Shown: piece by piece, positions 1 through 6,773 of the stretch
Layout: each line of letters begins with the position of its first letter
How positions within the stretch are numbered: the first letter of the stretch is position 1
NCBI GenBank assembly: GCA_002321395.1
Contig: DCMK01000055.1
Coordinates: forward strand, 1-11,198
Length of the DNA stretch: 11,198 bases
Direction of reading: 5' to 3'
From: Caryophanales bacterium UBA1624
GTDB taxonomy: Bacteria > Bacillota_I > Bacilli_A > RFN20 > CAG-826
Program-made: the position numbers and the translations under genes
The notes under the pieces: generated by a model
Told to the model about the DNA's origin: nothing
The model's database searches: none
Seen by the model: only the letters and a program-made list of their open reading frames with translations

Positions 1-1662
1 GATAAAGCTTTCCGCGAATTCAATGACTACTTCTCCTATATGGGGAAATTTCTTTCCGAAAGTGAAGAAAACCCGCAAATCGCCCTTCTTCAGCCCATCC
101 GCAGCGCTTATTTCGACTATAAGAGAATGACGGACGACCCCTATTTCGGGATCAAAGACGTCGAACTTGGCCTTGAGGAGACGACCCTCAAACTGACTTC
201 CATGCACGTTTCTTGGCATTTCGTGGATGAGACTTTGCTTGCGGAGCACGGTTTCGTGAAAGAGGGAAAACTCTTCTGCGGGCGAAAAGGGTACTCCATA
301 CTCGTCCTTCCCAAAGTTCTTACGATGGACAAAACGACCGAGGCTTATATCTCGGAGTTCCTAAAGCAGGGAGGGCGCCTGTTTGCTCCTTTTGGATTGC
401 CTGAGTATTTGGAGGGCCAAAAACACGATTACTCGGCGTGGACTTTCTCCTCCGATTTGACGGCTCTCCGCGGAATCGATGGGTTTTCCTGCCCGGACGG
501 CCTCGATTATCGCCTTTCGGTTCGAACGGACAAAAACGGGGAAGAGTATCTGTTCGTCATGAACGCTTCCGAAAAAGAGATTCCTCTTTCTTTTGCCAAA
601 AAAGGAATGCACGGGTTCTCTTCTTTGGATGTTGAAACCTTAAAACGTTCCCCTCTTCCTTTGAAATTCGTTTTGGGGAAAGGCGAGTCCCGCATCCTTT
701 ATTGGACGGCTAACGCCGCACCCGAAAAACGCGATTTGCCGAAAATAAAACTCCCGAAGACTTACCGTCTTTGCTCCCCCGTCGATAATTTCCTCACCCT
801 TGATCAGCTATCCTATTCCTTCGATGGAGTCTCCTTTTCCGAAAAGAAGTACCATTTGGATGCCTTGAAAGATCTTCTCAAAAAGCGCTACAAAGGAAAA
901 TTGTTCCTAAAATATTCTTTCGTGGCCAATCACTTGCCCCCTTCTTGCGAATTGGAGGTTGAGGACGATCGTTTGATTTCGGTTTCCTTGAACGGCGAAG
1001 AATGCAAACGCTTGGGCCCATCTTCCTATGAAAAAGATCTCGTCCGTTATTCTCTTGCCGGCGCGATGAAGCTTGGCGAAAACGAGGTCCTCATCCAAAT
1101 GGATTATTTCCAAAAGGAAGCCGTTTACTATGCCCTATTTGGGGAAAACGTCACCGAAAGCCTAAGGAATTGCTTGGTTTACGATTGCAATATAGAGCCG
1201 ATCTACCTCAAAGGAAAATTCGGGGTCTATGGCGAATTCCAGCAAGGGGGAACCGATAAGGACATCCTGGGCAGGAACTTCTATATCGGCGAGCAGAAAC
1301 AAGAAATCGGCTCTTTGATTCAGGATGGGTTCCCTTTCTTCCACGGGGACATCGCATTGGAAGGTGAAATCCAAGCCCTTTCTGAGGAAATGATGCTTTC
1401 CATCGAGGATCGGTTCTCCTCTTTGAAGGTTGAAGTCAACGGAGAGGAAATCCCGGGTTCCCTATTCGCTTATCGTTTCGATTTGACCGGGCCCCTAAAA
1501 AAAGGCGCGAATCGGATTCGCCTTACCTTGACCGTCTCGCCGCGGAACTGCATGGGGCCCCATCATACGGGGATCATCGATTCGGTTATGTGGGTTGGGC
1601 CCAACACCTTTGAGAAGGTGGCCGACAAAGATACGTACGGGTTCGTTAAAACGATCCTATGA
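1..1662 (+). CDS. Glycoside-hydrolase-like protein, C-terminal part (5' end outside window)
   Basis: The reading frame is open from base 1, so the Met codon at 40 is probably internal and about 553 C-terminal residues are visible. The order of parts matches large unclassified Firmicutes glycosidases related to GH106/GH2 types. First comes an LLQPIRSAYFDY segment with an alpha/beta region where a 'YSILVLPKV' strand is followed by a helix and 'GGRLFAPF' (about bases 85-430), resembling the amidotransferase-like domain of beta-galactosidases. Then come a beta domain ('YLFVMNAS', about 550) and two jelly-roll, sugar-binding-like segments (about 780-1130 and 1330-1560). A GPHH motif at 1555-1566 is typical of the end of such proteins. 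The catalytic barrel would lie upstream, so no active-site residue can be checked. Likely substrate is a plant or host glycan, possibly rhamnose-containing, but this is inference. No terminator hairpin follows, so the protease gene 49 bases downstream may be co-transcribed. Confidence 0.62.
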   Translation, partial: DKAFREFNDYFSYMGKFLSESEENPQIALLQPIRSAYFDYKRMTDDPYFGIKDVELGLEETTLKLTSMHVSWHFVDETLLAEHGFVKEGKLFCGRKGYSILVLPKVLTMDKTTEAYISEFLKQGGRLFAPFGLPEYLEGQKHDYSAWTFSSDLTALRGIDGFSCPDGLDYRLSVRTDKNGEEYLFVMNASEKEIPLSFAKKGMHGFSSLDVETLKRSPLPLKFVLGKGESRILYWTANAAPEKRDLPKIKLPKTYRLCSPVDNFLTLDQLSYSFDGVSFSEKKYHLDALKDLLKKRYKGKLFLKYSFVANHLPPSCELEVEDDRLISVSLNGEECKRLGPSSYEKDLVRYSLAGAMKLGENEVLIQMDYFQKEAVYYALFGENVTESLRNCLVYDCNIEPIYLKGKFGVYGEFQQGGTDKDILGRNFYIGEQKQEIGSLIQDGFPFFHGDIALEGEIQALSEEMMLSIEDRFSSLKVEVNGEEIPGSLFAYRFDLTGPLKKGANRIRLTLTVSPRNCMGPHHTGIIDSVMWVGPNTFEKVADKDTYGFVKTIL

Positions 1663-1696
1663 CGCCTTTTCCCCTTCCCTTCTTGAAACAAAAGAA

Positions 1697-1702
1697 TAGA
1701 AT
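1697..1702 (+). promoter_or_regulatory. Candidate -10 box close to the protease start
   Basis: TAGAAT matches five of six bases of the bacterial -10 consensus and lies nine bases before the ATG at 1712. A TTGAAA at 1683-1688 is too close (8-base gap) to be its -35. If used, the message would begin at or a couple of bases before the start codon. This is only a sequence match. Confidence 0.28.
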
Positions 1703-1711
1703 GGCGGGGCT

Positions 1712-2521
1712 ATGAAAGAGCCCGCCAAAATCAAACTCATTGTTCTCATCCCCTTCGTTGTTTTCTATTGCCTGTTTTGCTATTTGCCGTGGATCGTTTG
1801 GTTCGGCGAGTGGGTTTATTTGATCCTGAAGTTCGTTCTTTTTTCTTTGGCTTCGGGGCTCTTGATCTATCTGAAGCATCGTTACCGTTGGGAAATCGAG
1901 CGGCCGCACAAAGAGCTTCGCTACGCTTTTTTGATTCCCCTTTTGCTTTTTTGTTGCATCAATTTTCTGTCGGTTCCTTTCTTTCGTTTCAGCCCCAGCT
2001 TTGAAGCAGAGGATATTGGTCTAGTCGTGATGGAAAGCTTCGCGGATCTTTCTTCCTCCATTTTGGAAGACGTGCTCTTCGTCGACGTCTTCATTTGCTT
2101 CCTTTTGGAGGTTTTGCCTTGGAAACACCGCAAATCCATCTCGATTTTCTTCTCCGCGGCTCTGTTCACGTTGGCTCATGCTTGCCTTTTCCTCTATCCA
2201 GGGGAATTCGCCTCCTCCGACCCGATTCATGTGGCGATCGTGCAGGAGATCTTCGTCTTCCTCCTAACTGCGGGGTGCGGCTATTTGGCCATCTATTTCG
2301 ATTCGGCCGTGATTCCAGTGGTGTTCCACTTCCTCTACAACCTTTCCAACCACGTTCTTTTCTACCATTTCTACGATTTGGCCCTCTCTTGGGAATACCT
2401 TCTTTTCATCGGCATCTTCGCCTTTTTCGCGATCTTCTATTTCGCGGCTTTGTGGCATATGTCCGAGTCGATGGTTTTCCGCGAAAGAAAAAAGGCCCCC
2501 GGCCCAAAGCCGGAAGCCTGA
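1712..2521 (+). CDS. CPBP (CAAX/Abi-type) intramembrane metalloprotease, atypical motif 1
   Basis: A 269-residue, very hydrophobic protein with about seven or eight membrane segments (starting near residues 9, 34, 72, 145, 176, 195 and 229). Three short motifs define the CPBP family. Motif 2, FxxxH, is present as F152-H156 and motif 3, HxxxN, as H206-N210. At the place of motif 1 (normally EExxxR) the sequence is E119-D120-xxx-D125, so one Glu is replaced by Asp and the Arg by Asp. Family members cleave prenylated or other peptides in the membrane, and many bacterial ones give immunity to or process bacteriocins; the substrate here is unknown. The start at 1712 has only a weak GGCGGGG ahead of it, and a TAGAAT box sits nine bases before the ATG. 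The 3' end of the gene is also the plsX terminator. Activity is uncertain because of the motif 1 change. Confidence 0.72.
   Translation: MKEPAKIKLIVLIPFVVFYCLFCYLPWIVWFGEWVYLILKFVLFSLASGLLIYLKHRYRWEIERPHKELRYAFLIPLLLFCCINFLSVPFFRFSPSFEAEDIGLVVMESFADLSSSILEDVLFVDVFICFLLEVLPWKHRKSISIFFSAALFTLAHACLFLYPGEFASSDPIHVAIVQEIFVFLLTAGCGYLAIYFDSAVIPVVFHFLYNLSNHVLFYHFYDLALSWEYLLFIGIFAFFAIFYFAALWHMSESMVFRERKKAPGPKPEA
2488..2518 (-). terminator. Intrinsic terminator of plsX, inside the convergent protease gene
   Basis: Read on the minus strand, a 10-bp stem (arms 2509-2518 and 2494-2503, two G-T pairs) with a 5-base TTTGG loop is followed by six T residues (2488-2493). The hairpin begins 12 bases after the plsX stop codon. 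It lies wholly inside the last codons of the plus-strand protease gene, where it encodes the KKAPGPKPEA tail. On the plus strand it lacks a proper T tract, so it should terminate mainly plsX. Confidence 0.82.
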
Positions 2522-2529
2522 ATCCGTCT

Positions 2530-3528
2530 TTATTGTCCTTTCGGAAGCGCTTCTTCGATCTTCGCGATGAGGCGTTTTTCGGCGAGGGAACAAGTTTCCA
2601 AGATCGTGCCTTCGAAGACATCGGCGTCGGATTTCCCGTGCGTTTTCACCACGAGTTTCTTTGTGCCGAGCAAAGGGGCGCAGGCCTTCTTCGCGAGTTT
2701 GAAGGGGGCGCTTGCCTGCTTGATGCCGCGCAGCTGGAACAGCGCGCCGATTTTGCGGAGGAAGTTCCCGGAGACCGCGTTCTTCATAAGGTCCTTCATG
2801 AAGTAGCAGGCCCCTTCCGTTCCTTTCAAGAACACATTCCCAGCGAAGCCGTCGCACACCACAACGTCGGTGATCCCGTCCAAAACGTGGTCGGCTTCGA
2901 TGTTGCCGATGAAGTTCAGCGACCCCTCCTTCAGCAGTGAGAATGCCTCCTTGGAGAGTTCATCCCCTTTTCCTTCTTCCGAGCCGACATTGAGCAAGGA
3001 AATGCGGGGATTTTCCATCCCGATGCATTGCAGGTAAACGCTGGCCATCAAGCCGAATTGGTAAAGGTATTGCGGCTTCGAATCCATGTTCGCCCCGGAA
3101 TCGATGAGGCGGACGAATGAGGAATTCTTAGTCGGCAATGTCGAGAGAAGGGCAGGGCGCTCGATGCCCGGAATCCTGCCAAGGCGAAGGACCGCGCCCG
3201 TCAAGACCGCGCCGGTCGGGCCTGCGGAAACCATTCCATCGATATCGTCCCTTTTCCGAAGGGCCTCATAGCAAACGGCGAGGGAGGAATCCGGCTTTTG
3301 GCGGAGGAACAAGGCCGGGTGATCCGTGTTCAAAACCGCGGTCTTGGCTTCAAGAAATTCGACTTTGCTTAAATCGGCGCCTGCTTTCTTCAGCGTTTCT
3401 TTGCAAAGTGAGGAGGGTCCGGCGATGACGAGCTTAAGATCGCCTTTCTTCTTTAAGGCCTTAACGGCCCCGCCTAGAACGGCTTGCGGGGCATTATCCC
3501 CACCCAGGGCATCCACTAAAATTTTCAT
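2530..3528 (-). CDS. plsX: Phosphate acyltransferase PlsX (acyl-ACP:phosphate)
   Basis: PlsX makes acyl-phosphate from acyl-ACP; PlsY then uses acyl-phosphate to acylate glycerol-3-phosphate, the first step of phospholipid synthesis in most bacteria. The 332-residue length is normal. Recognisable family blocks in order are DALGGDNAP (residues 6-14), VSAGPTGA (100-107), GRIPGIERPALLSTLPT (from 117), LLNVGSEEGKGDE, VVVCDGFAGNVFLKGTEG and VKTHGKSDADVF. The usual Asn or Ser of the SAG(N/S)TG block is Pro104. PlsX is a soluble dimer that associates with the membrane surface. Here the gene stands alone: no fapR, fabD, acpP or plsY is seen beside it, unlike the common Bacillus cluster. The ATG at 3528 has no good Shine-Dalgarno; a -10-like box lies six bases upstream. 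A strong hairpin terminator follows directly. Confidence 0.96.
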   Translation of the reverse strand: MKILVDALGGDNAPQAVLGGAVKALKKKGDLKLVIAGPSSLCKETLKKAGADLSKVEFLEAKTAVLNTDHPALFLRQKPDSSLAVCYEALRKRDDIDGMVSAGPTGAVLTGAVLRLGRIPGIERPALLSTLPTKNSSFVRLIDSGANMDSKPQYLYQFGLMASVYLQCIGMENPRISLLNVGSEEGKGDELSKEAFSLLKEGSLNFIGNIEADHVLDGITDVVVCDGFAGNVFLKGTEGACYFMKDLMKNAVSGNFLRKIGALFQLRGIKQASAPFKLAKKACAPLLGTKKLVVKTHGKSDADVFEGTILETCSLAEKRLIAKIEEALPKGQ

Positions 3529-3534
3529 AGCTCT

Positions 3535-3563
3535 ATTGTGCCATCGGATGGGGCGTTTCTCCA
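3535..3563 (-). promoter_or_regulatory. Candidate plsX promoter next to the start codon
   Basis: On the minus strand TGGAGA (3558-3563) and CACAAT (3535-3540) each match four of six consensus bases with an ideal 17-base spacer, and TGG directly before the -10 fits the extended -10 form. Only six bases (AGAGCT) separate the box from the ATG, so transcription would start at about the start codon. No second Shine-Dalgarno option is seen. Confidence 0.4.
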
Positions 3564-3566
3564 GTT

Positions 3567-3583
3567 TCTTCTCTATGAGAAGA
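3567..3583. promoter_or_regulatory. Perfect inverted repeat in the divergent plsX / zinc-Sel1 promoter region
   Basis: TCTTCTC-TAT-GAGAAGA is a 7-bp perfect palindrome with a 3-base centre. It lies just upstream of the candidate -35 of plsX and about 10 bases upstream of a TTGACT on the plus strand, so one bound regulator could affect both genes. It does not resemble the FapR operator that controls plsX in Bacillus. The purine/pyrimidine-rich arms make a chance occurrence possible. Confidence 0.3.
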
Positions 3584-3610
3584 CTCTTTTCCTTTGACTG
3601 GGGCTAGGTG

Positions 3611-3619
3611 TGGTAAGAT
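3611..3619 (+). promoter_or_regulatory. Candidate extended -10 box directly before the zinc/Sel1 gene
   Basis: TGG followed by TAAGAT (four of six consensus bases) forms an extended -10 pattern, and seven bases (TACCCCC) separate it from the ATG at 3627. A near-consensus -35, TTGACT, stands at 3594-3599, but the spacer is only 14 bases, which is too short for a standard promoter. The AGGTG at 3605-3609 is 17 bases from the ATG, too far for a Shine-Dalgarno, so a leaderless message is likely. Confidence 0.38.
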
Positions 3620-3626
3620 TACCCCC

Positions 3627-5021
3627 ATGGACATCAAGCAACTGGCGCGATATAAATCGTTCGCTTCCCACGCTAAAAACAACGAAATCGAAATCCTCCG
3701 TTCCAAACAGTGCGGGTGCTTTTTCTGCAAGAAGATCTACGATGCGAGGAAAGTCTCGCAATGGACCTCGGAAGAAAGTGGTGGGGCCAGCGCCGTCTGC
3801 CCCGAGTGCGGGATGAACGCGGTGATTGGCGATGCCTCGGGGATTTCTTTGACCCCTGAGGTGCTCAAGGACATGAACGAAATCTTCTTCGGCCCGGAGA
3901 CCGCCGACGAAGGAGCCGCGGTGACTTATGTCAAAAACTACTTGGACAAAAAGATCGACCAAACCCCCGCCAACGAATGCCTTTTCGAGCAGCATTGCCT
4001 TCGCTTGACCCGGGACACCTCTGACCCCGTCCCCCATTTGCTTTTGGGGGATTTCTATTCCGGCATGGCCAAGTTTCATGAACCGGACTTCGCAAAAGCC
4101 GCCCATTATTATTCTTCCCCTTGCCTGAAGAGCAACGCCAATGCCCTGTGCCGCTTGGCGAAGATCTATTTGGAAGGACGGGTGAAAGGCCACAGCAAAT
4201 CGGCGGGGTTTGAATGCCTTACGAAAGCTTCGGCTTTGGGTTCGATGGAGGCCGTTTACCAAATCATCGATTGCTATTTGATCGGCCACCCGGTCCGCAA
4301 AGACCACGAATTCGCCTTCGCGGCCACCCTTTATGCCTTTCAAGATCTGTATCCTGGATACGTTTACAACAAGGAACATTGGCAGGTCATGCCGGACTTC
4401 GCTTTGCGGTTGGGGGCTTTATTCGCCGATGGCATCGGAACGGAGAAAGACATCAGTTACGCGCTGCGTTATCTGCTGTTCGCCCGCTTTGCCCTCCGCG
4501 TCCGCAACGAGATGGGCGGCCAAGGGGACGACTATTCCGGCTATCTTCCCAAAAAAATCGGTGAAATCACTCAAACCATGGGACTGAAGGAAGGCTCCCC
4601 CGTCTTCGACGCGGATTCTTTCTTCGATACTTACGGAGATCCCAATACCCCGGAGGATGGCCCAAAGAAATTCATTTTGGAATCTCATAGCGAATCCGAA
4701 AGGACGCTGGACTTCACGATTGAAAGCGCAAACCCTGGGTTCTTCTTCGATCTGGGGAACCTCGTTGTTGGGCCGGCGCCTGGGAAAATCACATGGCATT
4801 TCACCGAGGTGGCCTTGTTCCGGAATGCCTCTGGCGAAAACTTCCGCTTCAATCTGATCCGCCCGCATGGGGACGGGGATGGCTGGGACCTGATCCAAAC
4901 GGATGAAAACGGGAATTCGGATATTCAGGCAACCATCCGCTTCACGCCCATCGAGGGTTTCGACAAAATCTTCAAAACCGCTAGGAAGAAAGCCAAAACC
5001 CCAAAAAAGAAAGGAAAATGA
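3627..5021 (+). CDS. Zinc-finger domain fused to Sel1-like repeats; partner gene of ABC exporter
   Basis: A 464-residue soluble protein of unknown function. Residues 1-90 match a small bacterial 'cytoplasmic protein' family that normally stands alone. The block QCGCFFCKK holds C29, C31 and C34, and AVCPECGMNAVIGDASG holds C58 and C61, so a zinc site CxxC...CxxC is expected. Residues about 130-310 contain helical repeats of the Sel1/TPR type (for example A172-G184 'NALCRLAKIYLEG' and 'DFALRLGALFADGIGTEKDISYAL'), usually protein-interaction scaffolds. Residues about 345-445 look beta-rich and are unrecognised. The tail is lysine-rich (RKKAKTPKKKGK). The ATG at 3627 was chosen over the in-frame TTG at 3594 because homology begins there and the intervening codons overlap the promoter-like sequence. 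It is the first gene of an operon, three bases before the ABC half-transporter, so a role with the exporter is inferred only from position. Confidence 0.75.
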   Translation: MDIKQLARYKSFASHAKNNEIEILRSKQCGCFFCKKIYDARKVSQWTSEESGGASAVCPECGMNAVIGDASGISLTPEVLKDMNEIFFGPETADEGAAVTYVKNYLDKKIDQTPANECLFEQHCLRLTRDTSDPVPHLLLGDFYSGMAKFHEPDFAKAAHYYSSPCLKSNANALCRLAKIYLEGRVKGHSKSAGFECLTKASALGSMEAVYQIIDCYLIGHPVRKDHEFAFAATLYAFQDLYPGYVYNKEHWQVMPDFALRLGALFADGIGTEKDISYALRYLLFARFALRVRNEMGGQGDDYSGYLPKKIGEITQTMGLKEGSPVFDADSFFDTYGDPNTPEDGPKKFILESHSESERTLDFTIESANPGFFFDLGNLVVGPAPGKITWHFTEVALFRNASGENFRFNLIRPHGDGDGWDLIQTDENGNSDIQATIRFTPIEGFDKIFKTARKKAKTPKKKGK

Positions 5022-5024
5022 TTC

Positions 5025-6773
5025 ATGGATACCCGGAACGTGAAAAAGGCCTTTGGGCCACTTAAAAAGTACCGCGTCAAAGTCGTTTTGGCCCCGATTT
5101 TCAAGTTGGTTGAGGCCGTGACCGAACTCATCGTTCCGATATTGGTGAGTGCCATCATCGACAACGGTTTAGACCCCGATAGCGCCCGATATGGCGATTG
5201 GGGGTACGTCATCACCCTCGCCTGCATCATGTTCGGACTGGCCATCCTCGGGTTCTCCGTCACCATGATCACCCAATATCTGGCGGCCAGGGTTTCCAGC
5301 GACTATTCCTATGACCTCAAAAAAGTCCTTTACGAAAGGATTCATCTTCTTTCGCCGAAGCAGCTCGACGATTATGGCCGGAACAAAGCTTTGAACCTCG
5401 TCAACAACGACGCCTTCCTCGTTCAGAACGGGGTGCAGATGCTCATGAGGCTCATCGTTCGCGCGCCGTTTTTGATTTTAGGTTCCATTATCGCGAGCTT
5501 TTTGGTCAATCCGCTCGCCGGATGCGTCGTTTTGGGCGCTTTGGCTCTTTCGGGAGCGGTGATCGGGATCGTGGTCTCCTGCACCCCGAAACAATACGCG
5601 AAGCTGCAGCATGAGCTCGATATCATCTCCAGCCGTGGGGAAGATGGAATCGTCGGGGCCCGCGTGGTCCGCTCCTTCAACAAAGAAGGAAAGGAAAGGG
5701 AGGAATTCCGCTCGGCCAGCGAGAGGTATCGGAAACAGGCTCTTTTGATTTCCCGCATCAACGCCCTCATCAATCCGATGACATTCGCCCTCATCAATGC
5801 GGCGATTCTTTTGATTTTCTATCTGGGGAACTTCCACTCCGATTCGACTTCCTTAAGCGTCGGGAACATCGTCGCTTTGATGAATTACCTCACCACCTCC
5901 TTGGCCGCATTGATCATGTTCACCCGCTTGATCACCTCGGTTTCGAAGGCCTTCACCTCCAAAAAGAGGATCGACGATTTCCTTTCGATTGAACCGGACA
6001 TCGTCTCCGGGGACCGCGTTTTCCAAAGCGAGATCCAAAACGGGGAGCCCTATTTCGAGTTCAAGGGCGCTTCGATGAATTTCGGCGGCGAGAACTATGC
6101 TTTGAAAGACATCAACCTGACCATTAAAAAAGGAGAATCCGTCGGCATCATCGGCGGTACCGGATCGGGCAAATCGACCCTGCTCAATCTGATGGAACGC
6201 TTCTTCGATTTGAGCGAAGGCGAATTGCTTTTCCGCGGGTATCCAATTAAGGAAAGCAAATTGGAGGACGTCCGTTCCTCCATCGCCTTGGTCAGTCAAA
6301 AGAAGCAGCTCTTCCGCGGCAGCATCCGCTCCAATCTCCTTTTGGGGAGAAAGGACGCCACGGAGGAAGAGATGATCCAAGCCCTCAAAGATTCTTTGGC
6401 CTATGAATTCGTCTCGCGTTACAAAGACGGCCTCGACCACGAAGTCGAAGAGGGAGGCCAGAATTTCTCTGGCGGCCAGAAGCAAAGGCTTTTGATCGCT
6501 CGCGCCCTCCTTTCCTCCCGCCCCATCCTTTTCTTAGACGACGCCACCAGCGCCCTCGACTATAAAAGCGATTTGATGGTCCGGCAAAACATCGCGAAGA
6601 AGCAGGGCCTGACCCTTGTGATGGTCTCCCAGCGCGCCACTTCCATCAAGGATTGCGACGACATCTATGTCCTCGATGCGGGAAGGGTCGTGGGGGAGGG
6701 CAGCCACGAGCAGCTGCTTGCCTCCTGCCCTATCTACCAAGAAATCTACGAAACGCAGGTGAAAACGAAATGA
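5025..6773 (+). CDS. ABC exporter half-transporter 1 (degenerate ATPase half, good signature)
   Basis: 582 residues with an N-terminal six-helix exporter domain (first helix region about 20-45 with 'ELIVPILVSAIIDNGL') and a C-terminal ATPase domain. Walker A is GGTGSGKS (377-384) and the signature is FSGGQ (481-485), both canonical. The Walker B ends LFLDD, so the catalytic Glu is Asp506, and the switch His is Gln536 (VSQR). These two changes mark the non-hydrolytic side of heterodimeric exporters such as BmrCD, LmrCD and TM287/288. The partner is the next gene, which overlaps it by four bases. An AAGGA at 5011-5015 gives a good ribosome site nine bases before the ATG. It should sit in the cytoplasmic membrane and export drugs, lipids or peptides; the cargo cannot be told from sequence. 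Confidence 0.93.
   Translation: MDTRNVKKAFGPLKKYRVKVVLAPIFKLVEAVTELIVPILVSAIIDNGLDPDSARYGDWGYVITLACIMFGLAILGFSVTMITQYLAARVSSDYSYDLKKVLYERIHLLSPKQLDDYGRNKALNLVNNDAFLVQNGVQMLMRLIVRAPFLILGSIIASFLVNPLAGCVVLGALALSGAVIGIVVSCTPKQYAKLQHELDIISSRGEDGIVGARVVRSFNKEGKEREEFRSASERYRKQALLISRINALINPMTFALINAAILLIFYLGNFHSDSTSLSVGNIVALMNYLTTSLAALIMFTRLITSVSKAFTSKKRIDDFLSIEPDIVSGDRVFQSEIQNGEPYFEFKGASMNFGGENYALKDINLTIKKGESVGIIGGTGSGKSTLLNLMERFFDLSEGELLFRGYPIKESKLEDVRSSIALVSQKKQLFRGSIRSNLLLGRKDATEEEMIQALKDSLAYEFVSRYKDGLDHEVEEGGQNFSGGQKQRLLIARALLSSRPILFLDDATSALDYKSDLMVRQNIAKKQGLTLVMVSQRATSIKDCDDIYVLDAGRVVGEGSHEQLLASCPIYQEIYETQVKTK

Noticed and set aside
2095..2940. 281-residue plus-strand open frame running across the protease/plsX junction
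   Set aside because: It overlaps two well-supported genes in other frames, is rich in R, F and P, and has no recognisable domain or ribosome site.
3216..3218. Pro104 in the PlsX SAG(N/S)TG block as a possible inactivating change
   Set aside because: The position already varies between Asn and Ser in PlsX proteins and every other block is intact, so the enzyme is probably functional.
3594..3599. TTGACT as the -35 of a classical promoter for the zinc/Sel1 operon
   Set aside because: The only good -10 is 14 bases away, and at 17 bases the hexamer GATTAC is poor and would put the transcription start inside the gene, so it is kept only as a note.
3594..3626. Extending the zinc/Sel1 protein to an in-frame TTG start at 3594
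   Set aside because: These codons coincide with the promoter-like TTGACT and TAAGAT, there is no ribosome site before the TTG, and the recognisable domain begins at the ATG.
3573..4379. 268-residue minus-strand open frame opposite the zinc/Sel1 gene
   Set aside because: The opposite strand has a clear zinc motif and Sel1 repeats; this frame shows no domain and also crosses the promoter region.
5853..6485. 210-residue minus-strand open frame opposite the first ABC gene
   Set aside because: It lies wholly within conserved ABC transporter coding sequence on the other strand and is a reflection of its codon use.
6653..6769. Extension of the second ABC half-transporter to a start at 6653
   Set aside because: The extra 39 residues overlap the end of the first half in another frame, and the ATGA overlap start with its own ribosome site is a much better fit.
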